DNA of 17,695 bases, taken from positions 1-17,695 of the forward strand of contig JABHOU010000043.1 of assembly GCA_018695085.1 (NCBI GenBank). The letters run 5' to 3'. The stretch comes from Opitutia bacterium. GTDB lineage: Bacteria > Verrucomicrobiota > Verrucomicrobiia > Opitutales > Seribacteraceae. Shown piece by piece: positions 7,651 to 17,695 of the stretch (its first letter is position 1; the number at the start of each line of letters is the position of its first letter). The notes beneath the pieces were generated by a model. It made no database searches and was not told the origin of the DNA. It worked only from the letters and a program-made list of their open reading frames with translations. The translations under genes and the position numbers were made by a program.

Positions 7651-10600
7651 ATGAAGCAAATAAACCCAAAACATGCACCTCTGCCGGAAAGTCTTCGGCG
7701 AGCAACCATTCATTTGGGTAAAAGGGTTAGCAAGCTAGCCCACACTCGTGGCGTAGGTGCCTTTGCTGGATGTCTGCTGGCATCTTGGCTAGTCCTTTTT
7801 GCCAGCGATCGATTATGGGACACGCCGGCCATCGTTCGAATTGTTCTAGCGGTTGTTGGTTGGGCGGGAGCGGCCTTAATGTTTTTGGCATGGTATCGTG
7901 GTGGCATTCTCCTCCCTCGATCAGAAATCCATTTAGCAAAATTACTTCGGAGCAAATTCGGCGGCCCAGGTGATCGTTTCCTAGGAGTCCTCGAACTTGC
8001 TAGTCGCTCCCCTGAGGAAACGCGTCATTCAGACGCTCTATTTGAGGCCGCCGCTAAAAAAGTGGAACAAGAAATCAGTGGACTGAAACTTGATGAAGCG
8101 ATCGACGTTAGGCCAGCAAGACGCGCCCTAACATTCTGCGCAGGAGCAACTATAATTGTAGGTATAATAAGCTTCACGCTCCCGGAAGTAGCGCAAAATG
8201 CATGGGAAAGGTGGGTCCTGCCATGGAACAACTCCCCTCGCCTCACTTTAACTACACCGGAATGGTTTCCTGCTCAAACGTTCTGCGCCCGAGGCGAACC
8301 AGTGCCCTTACGTTGCATTCTTTCGAAGGATTCTCGCAGGAAACCAGAGGAAGCCATCCTCACTTCATCTACCGGCCAAGAGTTTTTGGCAAAAAGAAAT
8401 GGTCTTATTTACGAGTTTGTTCTCCCCGGACAATTCGAGGCCAGAGACTGGGTGCTGGAAGTGGGAGACGCGAGAGCCATTCTTCAAGTTACGCCATTGG
8501 AACGCCCTCGCATTGAGCGACTGGATGCCGTCGTGGACCTCCCTGATTATTTAGGATATCCAAAAGAGCGAAAGGCCATAAAAGGGAATCGGTTAAAGGT
8601 TCTAAAGGGCACTAACCTCTATGTGAAAGGTTTTTCGAACAGACCCCTCGATCAGGTCGGCGTTCGTTCTAAAAGTGCCCATTTCGATGTTGCCACAGAC
8701 AAGGAAAATTTCGAAGTCGAGTTCGGCATTGTCGAAGAGTCCTTTGACTCCCAAATTAGATTCACGGATATTTTCGATCTTTCCGCTGCAACGCCGACTG
8801 TGCTTACAGTGACCTCTATTCCGGACGATGCACCACAAGTTGATTTCGAAAACCTGCCTGGTGAAAACGCGATTCTTGAAACTGAAACCTTGGATCTTCG
8901 CGTTATCGCAAAAGATGACTACGGCATCACTACCTTGGAACTCCATCTCGGCGTTCATGCAAGCGATGGACAATCTCACGAACCCGACAGACTTTCAAAG
9001 AAGGAGGAAAAGGCTGTCGACACCAAGACTCTAGACCTTGCCTTCCCCTTCGATCCCTCTTTTCTCGGACTCAAGGGAGGAGACCTTGCAATCCTAACCG
9101 CCAAGGCGGTTGACAGGGCGCCGAACAGAGAGCCCTCAGTCTCTAGGGAAATCATTCTGCATGTCGTAGGTCCCGAAGAACATGCAGAAGCCGTTCGTCG
9201 ACAGATGGAGGAAATCCTAGCCCAAGTTTCCGAAATCGCCAGAGAAGAGGAAGCCATTATGCTGGAAACCGTTCGGCTATCCGACGAGGCTTTCGATGAA
9301 CTCGACGAACGCCAATCGGACAAGGCATTGGAAAACTTAGCGGAATCGCAAAGAGACAACGCTCGAGATCTTAGAGAAACGGCAGAAGAAGGTGCTGAAA
9401 CTCTTCGAGAAGCACTGCGAAATCCTCTTTTCGATGAAAACACCCTAAAGGAATGGAGTGAAACCCTCCGCAAGATGGAGGACGTCGCCTCGAGCGAAAT
9501 GGCAAAGGCGGCTCAAAGCATCGACCAAGCTAAAGCAAACCCTTCGTCCGCCAAGCCCAATTTGTCGGAGGCTGAACAATCCGAAGGAGATGCCCTGGAA
9601 AGCTTGAGAGAGATACTGGAAGAAGCAAACGAACAGCTTGACGATCTCGAGGCACTTACCCTCGCGCAACGGTTAAGGCAGGTACAAAAAACCGAGGATC
9701 GTCTTGGCGAGGTTCTAGTTTCCCACTTGCCGAGCACTATCGGTCAACGCTCGAATGCTCTACCCAAGTCACAACTGAAGGTACAGAACGAACTGGAAAA
9801 CACTCAAATTGATGCTCATGTTGAAACTGAACTGCTCCAAGGAGAAATTAGCCGCTTTCACGAAAGAACAGGCCGAGACAAATATGGAGCAGTCGGAAAA
9901 CTCATGGAGGAAGAAGGAGCTGCCGAAGGTTTGCGAAAAGGCTCAGAACTTATTCGAAAGAACATAGCTTTTGCAGCGCTAGACAACTTAGACCATTGGT
10001 CGGAAAAGTTTGAAGAATGGGCGAACATGCTGGAGGAAGAAGAAGATGGAGGCGGTGGTGGCGGTGGTGCTGGTGGTGGTGGCGAAGCCAAGGACATCAC
10101 TGCCCAAATCGTAGCCTTGCTTCGCATTCGAGAAAAACAAAAGGCCATCATGGGCAAGACAAAGTTGCTTGAAGATCATTTCAAAAAGGAAGTCCGCAAG
10201 GAACGGTCAACGCTCCTTGCCGAGAACCAAAGGGATCTGATGACCGACCTGACCGAGGTTCAAGTCGATATAGCAATCGAAGAAATCAACCCCGTATTTG
10301 ATGATGCTCACACCTACATGGCCTCATCCGCCTCGGGATTGGAAAAAGAAGATTACGGAAAACCGACCACACTAGCGCAAACACAATCCCGCGATTCAGT
10401 AAGCGACATCATAAACTTGCTCATTGAAGCCGCCCAATCGGGTTCTCAAGGTTCCTCTGCAGGAAGCTCACAAGCTCTTCAATTCCTCCTCAGCCAACTT
10501 TCCGGCCAAAAACCCGGACAAGGCAAAGGCATGATGCCTGGGCAAACGGGTGGTGGCAGTCAACAAGGGGGAGACACGAATCAAGAGCACGCGACCACTT

Positions 10601-10725
10601 TAGGCGATGCCGATGGCATTGCTCCGGGAAAACGCAAACCGCAACAGGCTGGAGGAGCATCTGGAGTGCCACCACCGGAGTTCCGCAGAGCCATGGAAAA
10701 CTACTTTCGGCAAATCGAGGAATAA
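7651..10725 (+). CDS. Large membrane-anchored coiled-coil protein (DUF4175-like)
   Basis: Starting at the ATG 2 nt after the preceding stop, this is a 1024-aa protein; an in-frame ATG at 7579 would overlap the neighbour by 70 nt and is less likely. Seen: membrane segments at about residues 35-52, 60-82 and 157-177; beta-rich domains to about 500, including VVDLPDYLGYPKERKAIKGN; and a long acidic, helical coiled-coil region from about 507 to 700 rich in Glu, Arg and Ala. A glycine tract (12 residues, one Ala) is at 800-811. The tail is low in complexity, rich in Gly, Gln and Ser, and ends in EFRRAMENYFRQIEE. The architecture recalls DUF4175-type proteins, which databases often mislabel as ATPases; no Walker motif is present. 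It may scaffold the MoxR-VWA machine at the membrane, by inference from position. Confidence 0.85.
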   Translation: MKQINPKHAPLPESLRRATIHLGKRVSKLAHTRGVGAFAGCLLASWLVLFASDRLWDTPAIVRIVLAVVGWAGAALMFLAWYRGGILLPRSEIHLAKLLRSKFGGPGDRFLGVLELASRSPEETRHSDALFEAAAKKVEQEISGLKLDEAIDVRPARRALTFCAGATIIVGIISFTLPEVAQNAWERWVLPWNNSPRLTLTTPEWFPAQTFCARGEPVPLRCILSKDSRRKPEEAILTSSTGQEFLAKRNGLIYEFVLPGQFEARDWVLEVGDARAILQVTPLERPRIERLDAVVDLPDYLGYPKERKAIKGNRLKVLKGTNLYVKGFSNRPLDQVGVRSKSAHFDVATDKENFEVEFGIVEESFDSQIRFTDIFDLSAATPTVLTVTSIPDDAPQVDFENLPGENAILETETLDLRVIAKDDYGITTLELHLGVHASDGQSHEPDRLSKKEEKAVDTKTLDLAFPFDPSFLGLKGGDLAILTAKAVDRAPNREPSVSREIILHVVGPEEHAEAVRRQMEEILAQVSEIAREEEAIMLETVRLSDEAFDELDERQSDKALENLAESQRDNARDLRETAEEGAETLREALRNPLFDENTLKEWSETLRKMEDVASSEMAKAAQSIDQAKANPSSAKPNLSEAEQSEGDALESLREILEEANEQLDDLEALTLAQRLRQVQKTEDRLGEVLVSHLPSTIGQRSNALPKSQLKVQNELENTQIDAHVETELLQGEISRFHERTGRDKYGAVGKLMEEEGAAEGLRKGSELIRKNIAFAALDNLDHWSEKFEEWANMLEEEEDGGGGGGGAGGGGEAKDITAQIVALLRIREKQKAIMGKTKLLEDHFKKEVRKERSTLLAENQRDLMTDLTEVQVDIAIEEINPVFDDAHTYMASSASGLEKEDYGKPTTLAQTQSRDSVSDIINLLIEAAQSGSQGSSAGSSQALQFLLSQLSGQKPGQGKGMMPGQTGGGSQQGGDTNQEHATTLGDADGIAPGKRKPQQAGGASGVPPPEFRRAMENYFRQIEE

Positions 10726-10731
10726 TTAATC

Positions 10732-11723
10732 GTGAAAAGCTGTCTTACTCTGTTTTTTATCTGGGCCGTTCTTCCTTGCAACACCCTACGGGCACAGAAA
10801 TTGTTCGAAGAAGCCAACGACGACCTTGTGCGACAAATTGACAGGATGTACAAAAACGGTCTGGATTACCTTGCCAAGAGCCAAACGGACGGTGGCAACT
10901 GGTCCGATAATTCCTACGGTTCCGAAGCGGGGGTCGTAGGTCTTGCAACCTTGGCTTTGCTTGCCCGAGGAGATGATCCAGAATTTGGCCCCTATCGCTT
11001 AACCGTTAAGCGTTCCCTAGATTACGTACTTGCCCGTCAAGATAAGAAAACCGGCTACATTGGCTCATCCATGTACAATCACGGATTCGCGACGCTCGCC
11101 TTGGCGGAAGCCTATGGCATAACCAACGACCTCCGACTAGGCCCCGCGCTACAGCAGGCGACCGACTTGATCTTGGGCTCGCAAAAAGGCAATACAAAGG
11201 GTGCTTGGCGCTATGGACCTGAAAGCAAAGATGCTGACACCACCGTTTCCGGTGCCCAAATGGTAGCTTTGTTTGCCGCAAGAAACGCCGGACTGTCCGT
11301 ACCCGAATCAGCAATTGAAAAAGCGATTGAATTTTTTATCTCTTGCCAAGATTCCAGCGGTGGTTTCGGCTACACTTCCAAAAGCGGACCTAACCAGCCC
11401 CGCTCAGCCATAGGTTGCCTTGTTCTAGCACTATCCAAAGATACCGATTCAAAAGCTTACAAACAGTCCGTTAAATATTTAATGGAAAATGCCTCCCACG
11501 ACGGCCAAGGGCATAAGTTCTATAGTCTCTATTACACATCCCAAGCAGTCTTCCGAGCAGACCCTTCACTCTGGCGAGTATGGAATTCCAAAAATGTAAA
11601 ACGACTTCTGTCTTCCCAATCTGACGACGGCAGTTGGAGCGGGAATTATGGAAAAGCTTTTTCCACCTCTGCCGCGCTGCTTTCCCTAGCGCTTAATTAC
11701 AGATACCTTCCGATTTACGAAAG

Positions 11724-11727
<4 letters not shown>
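10732..11727 (+). CDS. Secreted prenyltransferase/squalene-oxidase-repeat protein
   Basis: This 331-aa protein begins at a GTG 10 nt after a GAGGA Shine-Dalgarno site lying in the end of the preceding gene. A Sec signal peptide (hydrophobic 3-15) is probably cleaved after LRA at residue 21. About six alpha-alpha repeats follow, each with a helix ending in a SQ or CQ and a Gly/Trp turn: SQTDGGNW (50-57), RQDKKTGYIG (102-111), SQKGNTKGAWRYG (150-162), CQDSSGGFGY (205-214) and SQSDDGSWSG (295-304). This is the alpha/alpha-toroid repeat of squalene cyclases and protein prenyltransferases. DADTTVSG (167-174) occupies the place of the cyclase acidic motif, but the canonical DXDD is absent and the export signal argues against terpene cyclisation. 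Such proteins recur beside MoxR/BatA operons; a binding role in the periplasm is inference. Confidence 0.88.
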
Positions 11728-15581
<3,854 letters not shown>

Positions 15582-15680
15582 AGCTTGCGAAAAAAAAATC
15601 GACTTTTCATCCCAACCGATTTGCATTTAATCAACCAGCTGGTGTAGGATACTATAGTTAATCAAATTAAACTTTAAGGC
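15582..15680 (+). promoter_or_regulatory. Intergenic region with a possible promoter for the 88-aa gene
   Basis: No hairpin terminator for the long operon is visible here. A TTGCAT at 15621 and TAGGAT at 15645 (18-nt spacer), or a TACTAT at 15650, could form a weak promoter. None is close to consensus. Confidence 0.25.
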
Positions 15681-15947
15681 ATGAAGAAAAAACGCCAGTC
15701 AGAACCCGAACCCATTCAATATCGAGTCCGATACAAAACTGAGGGAAACATCACGCCAGTAGTAAAATACTTCATGGCAACCTCTGCAGAACAAGCCTTG
15801 GAAATGTTCGCGTATTCTTGTCGAGCACTTCAACCCATACCTGAAGTTTTAGATTTTTCTGAATGGAATCGATGGTCGGAAGACTGGACGAACATTCCAC
15901 AGACAGTTGCCATCCAAGAAGCAACCGAGCAACCATCTGGAACCTAG
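15681..15947 (+). CDS. Hypothetical 88-aa protein
   Basis: I do not recognise a named family. The protein is small, soluble and basic at its N-terminus (MKKKRQ). The best-looking part is residues 14-47 (YRVRYK ... KYFMATSAEQALEMFAYSC), a strand-strand-helix pattern that reads as a real conserved fold. A Trp-rich stretch follows (EWNRWSEDW, 61-69). The AAGG before the ATG is only 1 nt away, so the ribosome site is poor, and Met32 is a possible internal start. The reading frame stays open for another 57 codons after its TAG stop (see 15948-16121). It lies alone behind the operon and may be transcribed from a weak promoter in the 99-nt gap or by read-through. Confidence 0.65.
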   Translation: MKKKRQSEPEPIQYRVRYKTEGNITPVVKYFMATSAEQALEMFAYSCRALQPIPEVLDFSEWNRWSEDWTNIPQTVAIQEATEQPSGT

Positions 15948-16121
15948 TTGCAACGGCTATTTGCGGTACATGAACGACCAAAAAATCAAGAGCTAATTCT
16001 GGTTGCGGTTTATCACAAAGACTCACGAACTGGAAAAGCTCATAATTTTTTTGTTGAGCCAACGAGGAACCTCTCTATTAAGAGGTTGTCCAATGCCCAT
16101 TGTTATAGCCGTGCGCGATAA
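15948..16121 (+). other. Open frame continuing after the amber stop of the 88-aa gene
   Basis: In the same frame as the preceding gene, 57 sense codons follow its TAG, starting TTG and ending TAA at 16119-16121. The translation looks protein-like (RPKNQELILVAVYHKDSRTG, then KAHNFFVEPTRNL). It may be a TTG-started small gene, the former C-terminus of the 88-aa protein cut off by a stop mutation, or chance. No good Shine-Dalgarno site precedes the TTG. Confidence 0.35.
16068..16087. other. Perfect 7-bp hairpin
   Basis: AACCTCT pairs with AGAGGTT around a 6-nt loop. No T-run follows on either strand, so it is not a typical terminator. It lies inside the open stretch after the 88-aa gene and 47 nt before the lipoprotein gene. 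Confidence 0.35.
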
Positions 16122-16133
16122 AAAATTCAGATC

Positions 16134-16580
16134 ATGTTCGAGATGACTCGATCGTCCTATCATATTTTCCGTAGAGTTAATCTGCATCTATTTGTGTCTT
16201 TGGTTTTTTTCGGTGTTTCTTGCGGCGGTCCCGCTCCCCCTCCGCCAGACGCTCCCCCCCCTCATCCAAATTTGTTTTCGCCCACAGGCAACCAAATCCC
16301 ATCGAACCCTCAAGAGCCAAAAACAACTCAAAACTACGAAAAAAAGAGCCTGGTTACACTTGAAGCTCTTGGAGATGTGTGGATATTGGTACAGAATGCC
16401 CAAGGTGTGGAATTACAATGGCAAAACTTGCGTAAGGGAGAACGTCTGCCAGTTGCCAAGCAAGGGTCCATTTCAATCACTTCATCAAATGGCAAAGCCC
16501 TTAGAGTGTTGGATCATAAGGGTCGCTCCCTAAAGGAACCAACGCAAAAAGAAGGAATAACTATTTTCCGTCTTCCCTGA
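16134..16580 (+). CDS. Proline-rich lipoprotein with RodZ-C-terminus-like (DUF4115-like) domain
   Basis: This 148-aa protein has a basic N-terminus, a hydrophobic segment (about 18-27) and a lipobox-like GVSC with Cys30 as the acylation site. A Pro-rich linker follows (33-45). The C-terminal part (about 72-148) reads LEALGDVWILVQNAQGVEL ... RKGERLPV ... ISITSSNGKALRV, which matches the pattern of the DUF4115 beta domain at the end of RodZ: a GD-W strand, a GE turn, then a glycine-asparagine turn. The helix-turn-helix of RodZ is absent. The start may be Met1 or Met4; neither has a good Shine-Dalgarno site. The likely location is a membrane-anchored periplasmic protein. Domain assignment is by eye; the lipoprotein call rests on one cysteine with Gly rather than Leu at -3. 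Confidence 0.65.
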   Translation: MFEMTRSSYHIFRRVNLHLFVSLVFFGVSCGGPAPPPPDAPPPHPNLFSPTGNQIPSNPQEPKTTQNYEKKSLVTLEALGDVWILVQNAQGVELQWQNLRKGERLPVAKQGSISITSSNGKALRVLDHKGRSLKEPTQKEGITIFRLP

Positions 16581-16670
16581 ATGCACAACGAACAAATTTC
16601 GTATTTTATTGAACGGATATTCAAAACCCTAGTCTTTACTAATGACGAAAGTCAGTTTGTTTCAGTCTAG
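16581..16670 (+). other. Possible 29-aa open frame after the lipoprotein gene
   Basis: An ATG directly follows the lipoprotein's TGA (TGAATG) and opens a 29-codon frame ending at TAG. There is no Shine-Dalgarno site and no recognisable motif. It is listed only because it fills the gap before the terminator. Confidence 0.15.
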
Positions 16671-16687
16671 TTTGTTTTTCTAAGCCA

Positions 16688-16719
16688 GAAAGCGCCAGGA
16701 TTATACTCCTGGCGTTTTC
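16688..16719 (+). terminator. Rho-independent terminator
   Basis: CGCCAGGA pairs perfectly with TCCTGGCG around a 6-nt loop, and the stem extends outward through a G-T, three A-T and one G-C pair. TTTTCTTT forms the tail in the plus direction. It ends transcription from the lipoprotein gene. In the minus direction the tail is only TTT, so it may also serve weakly for the converging minus-strand lipoprotein gene. Confidence 0.85.
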
Positions 16720-16793
16720 TTTGCAAAAAACAGTAAGTCATTGGTTATCAATGCATTTATCTTGGAAGAAATGAAATGGCACCCTGATAGAAC

Positions 16794-17255
16794 CTACTGA
16801 AATTTACGAAAAAGAGGTAACTGAGATGAACCCGAGCTAGGATTCACCTCAGTATTCTCTTCGACAGGTACAGGAGGCTGCTCCAAATCCACGGAAACCT
16901 TTGAGCAAAGACCACGCAAAAAACTCAAGGATAACTGGCTCCAGCCATAGGTAATGCTTGTCGCTTCATCGAACACGGCCCGACGATACCTCCATATCAC
17001 CAAGTTGCCATTCTCCGAATCTCTTTCATGAGGAACCCCCAACAAGGCTTCAATCTCCAATTGATTCCTTCCCAAAATAAAAAAATCCAAATTCCCTTTC
17101 CTCAAGACTGGTTCGTCAGAAGAAGCACTTTCTCCATCTTCCGGAGGAATGGCATGCATACCATCATTGCCAGAAGAGAACTGATTTCCCTTGCATCCAA
17201 ATAAGCAAATACAAACTAAGAGTAAAATGCCGCGATTCGTTACGAGGGGATGCAT
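16794..17255 (-). CDS. Small lipoprotein with BamE/SmpA-like domain
   Basis: This 153-aa minus-strand protein has a signal peptide with hydrophobic residues 10-19 and a good lipobox LFGC, with Cys21 as the lipidated residue. The acidic linker (about 28-50) leads to a domain at about 55-123. Its pattern is 'ILGRNQLEIEALLGVPHE ... NGNLVIWRYRR ... LSLSFLRGLCSKV', the helix-then-three-strands layout of the SmpA/OmlA (BamE-like) fold: a helix, LLG-x-P, a W-x-Y strand and a final strand with G-x-x. A low-complexity Pro/Ser tail follows. No Shine-Dalgarno site precedes the ATG. The fold is also common in lipoproteins unrelated to the outer-membrane assembly complex, so a Bam role is not claimed. It converges on the plus-strand lipoprotein gene and diverges from the next gene. 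Confidence 0.7.
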   Translation of the reverse strand: MHPLVTNRGILLLVCICLFGCKGNQFSSGNDGMHAIPPEDGESASSDEPVLRKGNLDFFILGRNQLEIEALLGVPHERDSENGNLVIWRYRRAVFDEATSITYGWSQLSLSFLRGLCSKVSVDLEQPPVPVEENTEVNPSSGSSQLPLFRKFQ

Positions 17256-17328
17256 GAGACAAAAAATAATAAATAAACAATAGAACTACAATCAGTCATT
17301 GCGAGCTTCATTTTCAAGTTTGCATAGA

Positions 17329-17357
17329 TTGACTTTCAATTGATGTAAGTGTATAAT
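17329..17357 (+). promoter_or_regulatory. Near-consensus sigma70 promoter
   Basis: TTGACT (17329-17334), a 17-nt spacer, and TATAAT (17352-17357). The -10 box ends only 5 nt before the ATG at 17363, so the transcript would be leaderless or nearly so. The spacer contains the 8-bp palindrome TCAATTGA (17336-17343). Confidence 0.75.
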
Positions 17358-17362
17358 ATTTA

Positions 17363-17677
17363 ATGGTTTCACGTTCTAAACGCCTCAACAAAAAAGTGGT
17401 TCTTTCGGTAGGTAAAATCGTAGAAGAAATCGCACCCGCAAACGGTCGTGTCAGAGTTGGTGAGATAATTCTAGTAAGGGAAGGTCGCAGGCGCTCCTTT
17501 GAGCTCATTCAACTCAATCCACATAGTCTTGAACCGATCCGTCGTGGAGACTTCGCTCATTACAAACGTTTTCGTGTAACTGAAAATCGGTGCAAACTCT
17601 TGAACAAATCAAAGTTTGAAAAAAACGCTCGTTTCGACTCGGCGACGTTATTTGCAAAGTTTACCTATATCATTTAA
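17363..17677 (+). CDS. Hypothetical basic 104-aa protein, probably leaderless
   Basis: I do not recognise a family. The protein is strongly basic (MVSRSKRLNKK at the start, REGRRR near residue 39, many Lys/Arg to the end). Residues 14-75 look like a small beta fold (VGKIVEEIAPANGRVRVGEI, then ILVREGRRRSFELIQL). There is no signal peptide or membrane segment, so it should be cytoplasmic, and a nucleic-acid-binding role is possible but only suggested by charge. No ribosome binding site precedes the ATG; the start falls where the promoter at 17329-17357 should begin transcription. It diverges from the minus-strand lipoprotein gene across a 107-nt region. The stop is a TAA at 17675, and the 18 bases after it show nothing. 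Confidence 0.6.
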   Translation: MVSRSKRLNKKVVLSVGKIVEEIAPANGRVRVGEIILVREGRRRSFELIQLNPHSLEPIRRGDFAHYKRFRVTENRCKLLNKSKFEKNARFDSATLFAKFTYII

Positions 17678-17695
17678 GGTACGGGCGAATAGTAA

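Noticed and set aside
7651..10725. Annotation as an ATPase or SMC-like DNA repair protein because of the coiled coil
   Set aside because: No Walker A or B motif is present, and the N-terminus carries membrane segments.
15772..16062. Minus-strand 96-aa ORF
   Set aside because: It is antisense to the 88-aa gene and its open continuation, and its translation has no recognisable features.

Overview
The window is about 17.7 kb of bacterial DNA with moderate G+C. Gene content and protein style point to the Verrucomicrobiota, probably a marine Opitutae/Puniceicoccales-type lineage: a MoxR-DUF58-BatA-VWA-large coiled-coil-prenyltransferase-repeat operon, a secreted SUMF1/WD40 chimera with the 'RGW' linker common in Planctomycetota and Verrucomicrobiota, and small lipoproteins. 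The taxonomic call is inference; there is no rRNA or other marker gene.

Layout. (1) 7-786 encodes a short-chain dehydrogenase of the type annotated as SDR D-mannonate oxidoreductase/fructuronate reductase. (2) 787-1501 has no intact gene. It is not empty: on the minus strand it carries what reads as a decayed DUF1737-like gene (1061-1258), a second open but start-less stretch (1320-1499), and a hairpin with a T-tract in the minus direction (804-837). (3) 1502-15581 is one tightly packed plus-strand operon of seven genes, mostly joined by 4-nt overlaps or gaps of a few bases: MoxR AAA+ ATPase, DUF58 protein, BatA-type membrane VWA protein, a second membrane VWA/amidotransferase-like protein (true start TTG at 5465), a 1024-aa membrane coiled-coil protein, a secreted prenyltransferase/squalene-oxidase-repeat protein, and a 1285-aa secreted multidomain protein. 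(4) 15582-17695 holds small genes: an 88-aa hypothetical followed by a continuing open frame after its amber stop, a proline-rich lipoprotein with a RodZ-C-terminus-like domain, a strong terminator, a minus-strand lipoprotein with a BamE/SmpA-like domain, and a basic 104-aa protein whose start codon sits directly behind a near-perfect sigma70 promoter.

How the genes may work together. MoxR ATPases with VWA proteins are known as chaperone-like or complex-remodelling machines. Here the cytoplasmic ATPase and DUF58 adaptor are followed by three membrane-anchored proteins and two exported proteins, so the operon plausibly encodes an envelope-spanning machine with periplasmic substrates. Its substrate is not visible from sequence.

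The most unusual signal is in the last operon gene. Its SUMF1 (formylglycine-generating-enzyme-like) module is circularly permuted: the strand that normally begins the domain lies after its C-terminus. The whole 264-codon module sits in frame inside a WD40 repeat, and removing it on paper restores a nearly normal repeat spacing.
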